Shown: piece by piece, positions 6,283 to 14,420 of the stretch
Numbering within the stretch: position 1 is the first letter of the stretch
Layout: the number at the start of each line of letters is the position of its first letter
Assembly: GCF_000955955.1 (NCBI RefSeq)
Contig: NZ_JYJG01000358.1
Location: 1 to 17,173 of the forward strand
DNA: 17,173 nt
DNA from: Lentzea aerocolonigenes
Lineage (GTDB): Bacteria > Actinomycetota > Actinomycetes > Mycobacteriales > Pseudonocardiaceae
Reading direction: 5' to 3'
Program-made: the position numbers and the translations under genes
The notes under the pieces: model-generated
The model's input: only the letters and a program-made list of their open reading frames with translations
What the model was told of the DNA's origin: nothing
The model's database searches: none

Positions 6283-7073
6283 ACCTTGCCGAAGCCGGAC
6301 TCGACCAGCGCGCTGTACATGGCGTCCGCGATGCCGGGAGCCGCCGCGAACGTCGCGTCCTCCCCCAGCTCGGGAGACGACCCCGGCAACCGCACGACAG
6401 CGCCGGCCTCGGCGGCGATCAACCCGCCGGCCGCCCAGTCCCACCGGCCCAGCGCGTGCTCGGCGTAGGCGTCGAGCCGCCCGGCGGCCACCGAGCACAG
6501 ATCGAGCGACGCCGCACCGGCGCGACGCAGATCACGCACCCGAGTCGACATCGCGGCCCAGGCGTCGGCCTGACGCTGCCGCCGCTCCGGCCGGTACGCG
6601 AACCCGTATCCCAGCAAGGACAGCGACAGATCCGTCGTGGCGGACACGTGCAACGGCGAACCGTCCAAGAACGCGCCATAGCCGCGAGCAGCCGTCCAGA
6701 GGCGGCCGGTCGCGGGCTCCACCACCGCTCCAGCGACGGACTCACCGTCGAGCTGCGCCGCGATCGACACCGAGTACCAGGGGATTCCGTAGAGGTAGTT
6801 GACGGTGCCGTCGATGGGGTCGACGACCCAGGTCAGCCCCTCCACCACCGTTCCGCCCTCCTCCTCACCGAGCACCGGCTCGCCGGGGCGCAACTCGGAC
6901 AGACGCGTCCGGACGAGTTGTTCTGAGGCACGGTCAGCCTCCGTCACGACGTCGGTCGAGGTGCTCTTGGTGTCGAACGAGACGACGGCGGAAGCACGCA
7001 TGCGCTGAACAAGAGCGCCTGCTTCCCGTCCGATGGCCGTCGCGATGTCGACGAGTGGCCGGGGATCGAACAC
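6279..7073 (-). CDS. suhB: Inositol monophosphatase family protein
   Basis: The product is 264 aa from a GTG with AGGAGG nine bases upstream (complement of 7083-7088). It hydrolyses inositol 1-phosphate or related sugar phosphates to the free polyol; in actinobacteria this feeds phosphatidylinositol, mannosides and mycothiol. All metal-site motifs are present: DVVTEAD (41-47), GEEEG (69-73), DPIDGT (85-90) and WDWAAG (211-216). It is the ortholog by position of M. tuberculosis Rv2701c (suhB). IMPase-family members can also act on fructose-1,6-bisphosphate, histidinol phosphate or PAP, so substrate choice is inferred from synteny. It is divergent from ppgK with 115 bp between, and its 3' end runs into the repeat cluster shared with the PH gene. 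Confidence 0.92.
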   Translation of the reverse strand: MFDPRPLVDIATAIGREAGALVQRMRASAVVSFDTKSTSTDVVTEADRASEQLVRTRLSELRPGEPVLGEEEGGTVVEGLTWVVDPIDGTVNYLYGIPWYSVSIAAQLDGESVAGAVVEPATGRLWTAARGYGAFLDGSPLHVSATTDLSLSLLGYGFAYRPERRQRQADAWAAMSTRVRDLRRAGAASLDLCSVAAGRLDAYAEHALGRWDWAAGGLIAAEAGAVVRLPGSSPELGEDATFAAAPGIADAMYSALVESGFGKV

Positions 7074-7124
7074 GACCGGTTCCCTCCTACGTCACTAGCA
7101 CGGGACTATCGGACTACCTCAGGC

Positions 7125-7130
7125 TAATGT
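7125..7130 (+). promoter_or_regulatory. Probable -10 element of ppgK
   Basis: TAATGT lies 58 bases before the ppgK ATG in the 115-bp divergent spacer. This gives a leader of about 50 nt ending in AGGAAGGA (7173-7180). No convincing -35 is visible at 16-18 bp. Confidence 0.4.
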
Positions 7131-7188
7131 CTGCGCACCACGGTTACTGAATCGAAGCCAGCAGGATCGAGTAGGAAGGACCACGGGG

Positions 7189-7950
7189 ATGGGCATCACC
7201 CGCGGGTTCGGTGTGGACATCGGCGGCTCCGGCGTCAAGGGCGGCCTGGTCGACCTCGAAGCAGGAGCACTGGACGGCGAACGCATGCGGATCCCCACGC
7301 CCCAGCCCTCGACGCCCGAGGCGGTGGCCGAGGTCGTCGCCGAGATCGTCGAGAAGTTCCAGTGGGACGGACCGGTCGGCATCACGCTCCCCTGCGTGGT
7401 CAAGCACGGTGTGGCGCTGAGCGCGGCGAACGTCGACAAGGGCTGGATCAACTGCGACGCGCAGACGCTCTTCGCGGAGCGCCTCAAGCGCAAGCCGGAG
7501 GACATCGTCGTGATGAACGACGCGGACGCGGCCGGCATCGCGGAGATGTCGTTCGGCGCGGGCGTCGGCAAGGACGGGACCGTGGTGCTGCTGACGTTCG
7601 GCACGGGCATCGGCAGCGCGGTGTTCCTGGACGGCAAGCTCGTCCCGAACACCGAGTTCGGGCACCTGCAGGTCGACGGGCACGACGCCGAGTCGCGCGC
7701 GGCCGCCTCCGTGAAGGAGGACAAGGGCCTGTCCTGGGAGGAGTGGACGCCCAGGGTCACGCGGTACATCAACGTGCTGGAGGACCTCATCTGGCCCGAC
7801 CTGGTGATCGCGGGCGGCGGTGTGAGCAAGAAGGCGCACAAGTGGCTGCCGTTGCTCAAAGTGCGCACCGAAGTAGTTGCTGCTGCACTTAAGAACGACG
7901 CTGGCATTGTCGGCGCCGCATGGGCCGCCGCACACGGTGTGCGCCCGTAG
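7189..7950 (+). CDS. ppgK: Polyphosphate glucokinase
   Basis: The product is 253 aa and phosphorylates glucose to glucose 6-phosphate using polyphosphate, or ATP, as donor. It is a ROK-fold sugar kinase with phosphate-binding DIGGSGVKG (10-18), catalytic Asp111 in NDADAAG (110-116), a second phosphate loop LTFGTGIG (135-142), EFGH (157-160) and adenosine-region AGGGVSKK (208-215). It lacks the CxCGxxGC zinc site of ROK repressors and bacterial glucokinases, as expected for PpgK. AGGAAGGA at 7173-7180 supports the ATG. The gene lies directly ahead of the principal sigma factor, the order found in mycobacteria (Rv2702). It is cytoplasmic and probably the main glucose-trapping enzyme if no glucose PTS is present. 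Confidence 0.95.
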   Translation: MGITRGFGVDIGGSGVKGGLVDLEAGALDGERMRIPTPQPSTPEAVAEVVAEIVEKFQWDGPVGITLPCVVKHGVALSAANVDKGWINCDAQTLFAERLKRKPEDIVVMNDADAAGIAEMSFGAGVGKDGTVVLLTFGTGIGSAVFLDGKLVPNTEFGHLQVDGHDAESRAAASVKEDKGLSWEEWTPRVTRYINVLEDLIWPDLVIAGGGVSKKAHKWLPLLKVRTEVVAAALKNDAGIVGAAWAAAHGVRP

Positions 7951-8007
7951 GACCAGTCGACACCGAAACGTGTCCGACTAGATCTAGCTGGGATAACGCA
8001 GGTAGGA

Positions 8008-8031
8008 GCGCCCCGAACGACCTCGGGGCGC
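8008..8031. terminator. Hairpin between ppgK and sigA
   Basis: GCGCCCCGA (8008-8016) and TCGGGGCGC (8023-8031) form a perfect 9-bp stem with a 6-nt loop. It ends 22 bases before the likely sigA -10. There is no U-run. It probably terminates ppgK transcripts, but a role as an operator is possible. Confidence 0.6.
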
Positions 8032-8053
8032 AACACCGCGTCACCGACGTCGT

Positions 8054-8059
8054 TACAAT
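8054..8059 (+). promoter_or_regulatory. Probable -10 element of sigA
   Basis: TACAAT is a near-consensus -10 about 108 bases before the sigA GTG, implying a leader of roughly 100 nt. The leader can form small hairpins, such as CCGCC (8071-8075) with GGCGG (8086-8090). No clear -35 is present. Confidence 0.5.
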
Positions 8060-8166
8060 GGAACGCACACCCGCCAAGCAAGATCGGCGGGGAGATCCCC
8101 TGAACTCTGGCGACCGAGGTTTCGCGCCCTCCGGTCCGCTTGAACGATCGTCGCGAAAGGGCGTAC

Positions 8167-9486
<1,320 letters not shown>

Positions 9487-9507
9487 GTCCTACCGAGGCA
9501 TACGCAG

Positions 9508-9545
9508 AGATCCCCGCACCGGTTCGGTGCGGGGATCTTCTTTTT
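9508..9545 (+). terminator. Intrinsic terminator of sigA
   Basis: AGATCCCCGCACCG (9508-9521) pairs perfectly with CGGTGCGGGGATCT (9525-9538) over a GTT loop. The stem is followed by TCTTTTT. This is the clearest rho-independent terminator in the window. Confidence 0.95.
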
Positions 9546-9620
9546 CCGGTCCGCGTTCCGGCAGGCCCAGATCTACTCATGCTCATGCCGTGACCAGCAG
9601 TGATCGAACGCATGCGAAAG

Positions 9621-9640
9621 ATGAGTACCCATGTACTCAT
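9621..9640. promoter_or_regulatory. Candidate operator of the IclR-like gene
   Basis: ATGAGTAC (9621-9628) and GTACTCAT (9633-9640) form a perfect dyad with a 4-bp spacer, 96 bases before the IclR-like ATG. A further half-site, TACTCATG, lies at 9574-9581. Autoregulation is inferred from position. Confidence 0.5.
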
Positions 9641-9735
9641 GTGCCGCCTGTGCATCCGCGACAGCATCAGTGTGTGGCTGTGCCGGAGGGGTGCACAGGG
9701 ACAGTTCCGGAGATCGGAACGAGGGGGCTGAAAAC

Positions 9736-10278
9736 ATGGGCAGGTCAGTACTCGAAGGGGCTTTCTCGCTGCTGGACAAGCTGATGGACGAGGGTGAGCT
9801 GGGGCTCACACAACTCGCCGACCGCTGCGAGATGCCGAAGACGACCGTGCACCGCCTGCTGGACCAGATGGAGGTGCTCGGCGCGGTCGAGAACGTGCGC
9901 GGCCGCTACCGAATCGGCGCGCAGATGTTCCGGCTCGGGCAGGCGTGGGAACCTGCTCCCGGCATCCTGCGGGTCGCCCGGCAACCGCTGCGGGCGTTGT
10001 CCGCGACGATCAGGACGTCGACGATCCTCGCGGTGCCCCGGCGCGACCGGGTGCTCGTCGCCGCGGCGAGCATCGTGCGCGCGGAGGACGTGGCGCGGCT
10101 GCGTCCCGGTGCCACGGTTCCGGCGGGCATGGAGTTCGTCAGCGCTCCGGTGCGCACGCCGTCCAGCAGCGTGATCGGCACCGTCTCCGCGGTGCTCGAC
10201 AGCGGCCGCAGTGCCACGGCTCTGAGGGAAGCCGTGGGGCACGCCGCACGTGCGATCAGCGCTGCCCTCGCGAGCTGA
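9736..10278 (+). CDS. IclR-like helix-turn-helix regulator, short
   Basis: The product is 180 aa from an ATG with GAGGGGG (9721-9727) eight bases upstream; the frame is open to 9631 but the extension is Cys/Ala/Ser-rich and unsupported. Residues 3-70 are a good IclR winged helix: VLEGAFSLLDKLMDEGE, LTQLADRCEMPKTTVHRLLD, then GRYRIGAQMFRLG. IclR proteins are normally about 250 aa; here the effector-binding domain is cut down to about 90 residues (TILAVPRRDRVLVAAASI to the end) and lacks most of the usual ligand pocket. Either the ligand response is altered or lost, or this is a distinct short subfamily. It stands alone between sigA and the DUF7455 gene. The dyad at 9621-9640 is a likely autoregulatory site. 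Confidence 0.8.
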   Translation: MGRSVLEGAFSLLDKLMDEGELGLTQLADRCEMPKTTVHRLLDQMEVLGAVENVRGRYRIGAQMFRLGQAWEPAPGILRVARQPLRALSATIRTSTILAVPRRDRVLVAAASIVRAEDVARLRPGATVPAGMEFVSAPVRTPSSSVIGTVSAVLDSGRSATALREAVGHAARAISAALAS

Positions 10279-10554
10279 TCGACTGGTCCGAACGGTGGTA
10301 CGACCGGGAGTTTGATCACGGTGCCGCGTCCGAATCGTGGGACGTTCGTGACCTGTTCGCTGCGGGCGGACAAGCGCAACCGATATCACACTCCCGGTCG
10401 CACGCAACCGACCGAATGGCCCGAATGTGCTGCTCCACCAGCGGGTTTTCCGTTGCGCAGAGTGCCTGTCAAGACGGTGAACCGGTGGCAAACACATGTG
10501 TAGGCCTGCTGCAGTCGGGTAAATCGAGGAGTGACGCGAGTCGCCACGCACACG

Positions 10555-10580
10555 GGAACACTGACTAACGCCAGAACGTC
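10555..10580 (+). promoter_or_regulatory. Possible ECF-sigma promoter of the DUF7455 gene
   Basis: GGAAC (10555-10559), a 17-bp spacer and CGTC (10577-10580) match the general ECF pattern of AAC in the -35 and CGT in the -10. The leader to the ATG at 10695 would be about 105 nt. It is a motif match only. Confidence 0.35.
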
Positions 10581-10646
10581 TGTCAGAGTGGAGCCAGCGA
10601 GCACCGCGCACCTGCCAGGGGCGCTGTGGTCGCAGCTTGGTAAGAG

Positions 10647-10674
10647 GGCACCGGAACACTCCAGTTCCGTTGCC
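10647..10674 (+). promoter_or_regulatory. Leader hairpin or operator ahead of the DUF7455 gene
   Basis: GGCA-C-CGGAAC (10647-10657) pairs with GTTCCG-T-TGCC (10664-10674), ten pairs with one C/T mismatch and a 6-nt loop. It ends five bases before the Shine-Dalgarno GGAGGGA (10680-10686). It could control ribosome access as RNA or be a protein site as DNA. Confidence 0.55.
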
Positions 10675-10694
10675 GGGACGGAGGGAGATTCATC

Positions 10695-10874
10695 ATGACT
10701 GCAGCACTCACCCGCCCCGAGTTGACCGCTGCCGACCGCTGCGACCGCTGCGGGGCTGCTGCCCAGGTTCGCGCTTTGCTCCCGTCCGGGGGCGAGCTGC
10801 TGTTCTGCGGGCACCACGCCCGGGCGCACAGTGAGAAATTGCGCGAACTCGCTGCTGAGATTCAGCAGGGCTGA
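10695..10874 (+). CDS. DUF7455 small zinc-ribbon protein
   Basis: The product is 59 aa: a short polar N-terminus, then CDRC (16-19), a beta-hairpin-like QVRALLPSGGELLFCGHH with Cys38, His40 and His41, and a charged helix (HSEKLRELAAEIQ). CxxC plus CxHH suggests one zinc site. It matches the DUF7455 family, widespread in actinobacteria and often near the principal sigma factor gene; no function is established. The start is supported by GGAGGGA eight bases upstream. Its leader is long and structured and it has its own strong terminator, so it is an independent unit and probably well expressed. The product is small, soluble and cytoplasmic; a role with RNA polymerase or ribosomes is speculation. 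Confidence 0.9.
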   Translation: MTAALTRPELTAADRCDRCGAAAQVRALLPSGGELLFCGHHARAHSEKLRELAAEIQQG

Positions 10875-10896
10875 CTTCCACCCCACCTAGCCGCTC

Positions 10897-10926
10897 GGGG
10901 CGGAGATCCGAAAGGATCTCCGCCCC
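10897..10926. terminator. Terminator of the DUF7455 gene, probably bidirectional
   Basis: GGGGCGGAGATCC (10897-10909) pairs perfectly with GGATCTCCGCCCC (10914-10926) over a stable GAAA tetraloop. CTTCGCTTT follows on the + strand. It also lies 31 bases past the end of the convergent ROK gene and could stop that operon. Confidence 0.88.
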
Positions 10927-10956
10927 CTTCGCTTTCAGAGCGTCTTTCAGGGCGTT

Positions 10957-12114
10957 CTAGAGCGCGTCCAGCACCGGTTCGAACGCGAGCTCGGCCGCGC
11001 CGATCAGCTTCGCGTCCCGGCCCAGCGGCGACGTCACGACCTGCGTCCCGCCCACGGCACGCGACACCAGACTCCGCTGCTGCACGACGGTGCCGACGGA
11101 GTCCACGAGCGACGTCGGCAGCGCGGTGTAGAGATCGCCGAGCACCACCAGCTCCGGGCCGAGGATGTTGACGATGTTCGCGAGCCCCAGCGCCAGCCAG
11201 TCCGCGAACTCGTCGAGCAACGACGGGTCGTCCAATGCCCGCAGCGCCGCGACGACGGCACCGCGCGGAGCGTCGTCCGGCAGCCCCAGAGCCCGGCACA
11301 GCGCCGGTTCGCCGACCTCGGTCTCCCAGCAGCCCTCACAGCCGCAGTAGCAACGACGGCCACCAGGACGCACGACCATGTGCCCCAGCTCGCCGACGTA
11401 ACCACCAGCGCCGCGCAACGGCTGCCCCGACAGGATCACGCCGCCGCCGACACCGACGTCCGCGGAGATGTAGACCATGTCCGAGGACGACTGCGCCGCA
11501 CCGCGCACGTGTTCCGCCAGCGCGCCGAGCTCCGCGTCGTTGCCCACCTGGACGGGCAGCTTCAGCACCGCCTCCAGACGCTTGCCGAGCGCGACGCCCG
11601 ACCAGTGCAGGTTCGGCGCCTCGTGCACCTGGCCGTCCGAGCGCCGTACGACGCCCGGCACCGACACACCGACGCCGACCGCGGTGACGTCGAGGTCGTC
11701 GGCCATCAGGCGCGCCGACTCGACGATGTGCGTGATGACCTCTCCCGGATCACGCGTCCGGTTGTGCAGGTTCCAGCTGTCCCGCCCGAGGATCTCCCCG
11801 CCGAGGCCGACGAACCCCATCGCCACCTGCTCCACCCGCACGTCGATCGCGATGACGACCGCGGCGTGCGGCTGGGGCAGGACGAGCAGCGAGGGGCGGC
11901 CGGCGCCGCTGCGCTGAGCGGGCACGCGCTCGGCCACCACACCGGCCTCGCCGAGGCCGTCCACCAGGGCCTTGATCGTGCTGCGGTTGAGCCCGAGCTC
12001 AGCCGCGAGCGACGCCCTGGTGGACGGTCCGTCGACGTGCAGGCGACGCAGTAGCGCCGTCCTGTTGTGCCTGCGGATCTCGTCGGGACGGGTGCCGGAC
12101 GTAGGTCCTGTCAC
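10957..12114 (-). CDS. ROK-family transcriptional repressor (XylR type)
   Basis: The product is 385 aa from a GTG four bases after the permease stop. An N-terminal winged helix (about 12-65; STRASLAAELGLNRSTIKAL as the HTH) is joined to a ROK sugar-binding domain: VIAIDVRVEQVAMGFVGLGG, VGVSVPGVV, GNDAELGA (191-198) and the DVGVGGGVILSG loop. The zinc site is complete, with GELGH (His245) and CYCGCEGCWE (Cys255, 257 and 262). As the last gene of a XylF-type sugar ABC operon it most likely represses that operon until a sugar binds; xylose is the best guess but glucose or another pentose is possible. Its operator may be the dyad at 15588-15602. Lacking a matching phosphate-loop set, it should not be a kinase. 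Confidence 0.9.
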   Translation of the reverse strand: MTGPTSGTRPDEIRRHNRTALLRRLHVDGPSTRASLAAELGLNRSTIKALVDGLGEAGVVAERVPAQRSGAGRPSLLVLPQPHAAVVIAIDVRVEQVAMGFVGLGGEILGRDSWNLHNRTRDPGEVITHIVESARLMADDLDVTAVGVGVSVPGVVRRSDGQVHEAPNLHWSGVALGKRLEAVLKLPVQVGNDAELGALAEHVRGAAQSSSDMVYISADVGVGGGVILSGQPLRGAGGYVGELGHMVVRPGGRRCYCGCEGCWETEVGEPALCRALGLPDDAPRGAVVAALRALDDPSLLDEFADWLALGLANIVNILGPELVVLGDLYTALPTSLVDSVGTVVQQRSLVSRAVGGTQVVTSPLGRDAKLIGAAELAFEPVLDAL

Positions 12115-12118
12115 CGCG

Positions 12119-13570
12119 TCATCGAGCCGCGTTGGCCGCCCGGCGGCGGGACAACGCGTCGACGCTCGCGGCGAGCAGCAGGACCAGGCCGGTCACGATG
12201 AACACGACCGAGGCAGGCTGGTGCAGCAGGCCCATGCCGTTCCGGATGATCGCGAGCACCGCACCACCGATCACGGCGTCACGCAGCCGGCCCTTGCCGC
12301 CGAACAGCGAGGTGCCACCGATGACGGCCGCACCGACCGACATCAGCAGCACGTCGCCGCCACCGGCGTTCGGGTCGACCGAGCCGACCTTCGACGAGTA
12401 GACGATCGCGCCGATCGCGGCCAGGGAGGACGCGATCACGAACACGCTCATGCGGACGCGTTCGACGTTGATACCGGCGCGGCGAGCGGCTTCCTTGTTG
12501 CCACCGACGGCGTAGATGTGGCGGCCGTAGCTGGTGCGGTCGAGCACGAACGTGCCGACCACGAGCAGCACGAGCACCAGCGGCACCACGTACGGCACGC
12601 CCTCGATCACCACGAGGTCGCTCGGCGAGCGGTTCACCGAGAGCGCGTAGGTGATGACCGCGGCCAGGATCGCGAGGGCGATGATCTTGCCGAGCACCAG
12701 CGACGTCGGCTGGGCGACGAGTCCCTTGCGCAGCCGGGAGAAGTGCCGGGTGAGCACGACCGCCGCGTAGCCGCCGACAGCGATGATGAACAGCGCCCAG
12801 GAGCCCGTGAAGTTCAGGTTGCCGTTGGCGACGTTGAAGATCGTGTCGTCGCGCAGGCCCAGCGTGCCGCCCTGACCGATGAACTGCAGCACCACACCGG
12901 TCCACACGAGGAACAGCGCCAGGGTCACCACGAACGACGGGATGCCGATCCGCGCGACCAGGAAGCCCGTGATGCAGCCGATTGCCGCGCCGACGCAGAC
13001 CGCGAGCAGCATCTCCAGCCACGCGTTCGCCGGGATGCCGACAGCGGCGATGATCAGTGCGACGGCCGAGAGCGCCGTGCCCGCCCAGATCTTCATCAGT
13101 GCCGAGAGCACGATCGCGAGCACCAGCAGGCCGCAGAACACGTAGAACACCGTGTCGCCCATGCCGCCGAGCAGGTTGCCGTTGTGGATCAGGTGCAGTG
13201 CCATCACCGACGCCGTCACACCGGACGCGGTACCGGCGGACAGGTCGATCTCGCCGAGCAGCAGCACGAACACCAGGCCCATCGCGATGATGGTGATGCT
13301 GGCGCCCTGCTGGAGCAGGTTGGCGAGGTTGCCGAGGGTGAAGAACGTGTCGGACAGCGTGCTGAACACGATGAGCAGCACGATCAGGCCGAGCAACGCG
13401 GGCAGCGAACCGAGCTCGCCGCCGCGGACCCTGGCCCAGTAGTCGCGCACGGCCTCGCCCGTGGACTGGGAGGTCGTGTCGATGCCGAAGTCGGAGATGG
13501 CGCCCTGCTGGGGCGTCTCCTGCTCCTGCGTTTCGGTGGTGTCGGTCATGCTCGCCTCTTCGGAACTCAT
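12119..13570 (-). CDS. xylH: Sugar ABC transporter permease (XylH-like)
   Basis: The product is 483 aa, a BPD_transp_2 (RbsC/XylH) membrane subunit forming the channel for sugar import. About 50 polar residues precede the first helix. Ten or more hydrophobic segments follow, with the family signatures TIIAMGLVFVLLLGEIDLSAG, IGIPSFVVTLALFLVWTGVV and GGNKEAARRAGI (the cytoplasmic coupling loop). It is longer than typical RbsC (about 330 aa) because of extra helices between residues 140 and 190, a feature of XylH. The ATG overlaps the ATPase stop as TGATG. An internal ATG at 13549 has a better Shine-Dalgarno (GAGG, five bases) and could be the real start, giving 476 aa. It is second to last in the operon. 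Confidence 0.92.
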   Translation of the reverse strand: MSSEEASMTDTTETQEQETPQQGAISDFGIDTTSQSTGEAVRDYWARVRGGELGSLPALLGLIVLLIVFSTLSDTFFTLGNLANLLQQGASITIIAMGLVFVLLLGEIDLSAGTASGVTASVMALHLIHNGNLLGGMGDTVFYVFCGLLVLAIVLSALMKIWAGTALSAVALIIAAVGIPANAWLEMLLAVCVGAAIGCITGFLVARIGIPSFVVTLALFLVWTGVVLQFIGQGGTLGLRDDTIFNVANGNLNFTGSWALFIIAVGGYAAVVLTRHFSRLRKGLVAQPTSLVLGKIIALAILAAVITYALSVNRSPSDLVVIEGVPYVVPLVLVLLVVGTFVLDRTSYGRHIYAVGGNKEAARRAGINVERVRMSVFVIASSLAAIGAIVYSSKVGSVDPNAGGGDVLLMSVGAAVIGGTSLFGGKGRLRDAVIGGAVLAIIRNGMGLLHQPASVVFIVTGLVLLLAASVDALSRRRAANAAR

Positions 13571-14343
13571 CAGATCGTCGCCGCCTCGGGGCGGGCGATG
13601 CCCAGGTCACCGGAACGACCGGCGGTGATCAGCTCGACCACCTGTCCGTGCGTGACGTCCTTGGAGCCCACGACCGCGGCCATGCGCCCGAGGTAGAGGC
13701 ACGCGATCTTGTCCGCGACCTCGAAGACGTCGTTCATGTTGTGGCTGATCAGGACGACCCCCAGGCCCTGCTCCGCGAGCCTGCGGACCAGGTCGAGCAC
13801 CTGCCGGGTCTGTGCGACGCCGAGTGCCGCGGTGGGCTCGTCGAGCAGCACGACCTTGCTGTTCCACAGCACGGCCTTGGCGATGGCGACGGTCTGGCGC
13901 TGACCACCGGACAGCGACGAGACCTGCGTGCGCACCGACTTGACCGTGCGCACCGACAGCGAGGCGAGCGTCTTGCGCGCCGCCTGCTCCATGTCGGTCT
14001 CGTCGAGCAGGCCGCCCTTGGTGCGCTCACGGCCGAGGAACATGTTCTGGACGATGTCGAGGTTGTCGGCCAGCGCGAGGTCCTGGTAGACGACCTCGAT
14101 CCCGAGCTCCGCGGCGTCGCGCGGGCCCTTGATGTGCGTGGGCTGGCCCTCGAACAGGACCTCGCCCGAGTCGGTCGGGTGGATGCCCGCGATGCACTTG
14201 ACCAGCGTCGACTTGCCCGCGCCGTTGTCTCCGACGAGCGCGGTGACCTCGCCGGGGTTCACGGTGAGGTCGATGTCGTGCAGGACGTGCACGGGGCCGA
14301 AGCTCTTGTTGATGCCGCGCAGCTCGAGAATCGGCTCGCTCAC
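13570..14343 (-). CDS. Sugar ABC transporter ATP-binding protein (XylG-like, single domain)
   Basis: The product is 257 aa from a GTG with GGAGG eight bases upstream; the frame is open to 14397 but that part spans the intercistronic hairpin. It carries a full set of ABC motifs: Walker A GDNGAGKST (38-46), Q-loop Gln87, signature LSGGQ (144-148), Walker B VVLLDEP (164-170) and switch His201. It powers sugar import as a homodimer. Classical XylG, RbsA and AraG carry two fused ABC domains (about 500 aa); this protein has one, as in FrcA-type systems. That is a known variant in actinobacteria, and nothing suggests truncation. Its stop overlaps the permease start by one base, so translation is coupled. 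Confidence 0.92.
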   Translation of the reverse strand: MSEPILELRGINKSFGPVHVLHDIDLTVNPGEVTALVGDNGAGKSTLVKCIAGIHPTDSGEVLFEGQPTHIKGPRDAAELGIEVVYQDLALADNLDIVQNMFLGRERTKGGLLDETDMEQAARKTLASLSVRTVKSVRTQVSSLSGGQRQTVAIAKAVLWNSKVVLLDEPTAALGVAQTRQVLDLVRRLAEQGLGVVLISHNMNDVFEVADKIACLYLGRMAAVVGSKDVTHGQVVELITAGRSGDLGIARPEAATI

Positions 14344-14375
14344 TGGGGTTTCCTCCGTGGTTACTACGCGCCGAA

Positions 14376-14402
14376 GCGGGGTGCGCAGGTGCCGCACCCC
14401 GC
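14376..14402 (-). terminator. Intercistronic hairpin between substrate-binding and ATPase genes
   Basis: GCGGGGTGCG (14376-14385) and CGCACCCCGC (14393-14402) form a perfect 10-bp stem with a 7-nt loop. No U-run follows. Such hairpins after a binding-protein gene usually allow partial read-through and protect the upstream mRNA, raising binding-protein output over membrane parts. Confidence 0.7.
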
Positions 14403-14420
14403 CTTGACACGAAGCGGTTA

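Larger units (their letters stand above)
10279..10694 (+). other. 416-bp region upstream of the DUF7455 gene
   Basis: No credible protein-coding frame; the 63-aa frame at 10312-10503 has no family character. The downstream half holds a possible ECF-type promoter (10555-10580) and a leader hairpin (10647-10674), listed separately. I recognise no RNA gene. Confidence 0.5.

Noticed and set aside
9631..9735. Upstream extension of the IclR-like gene
   Set aside because: Its start lies inside the palindrome and has no ribosome site; ATG at 9736 has a strong one and matches the winged-helix start.
11972..13696. 574-codon open frame on the + strand across the permease gene
   Set aside because: It is antisense to the ROK, permease and ATPase genes and is rich in His, Arg, Asp and Gln with no family character; it is a product of high-GC codon bias.
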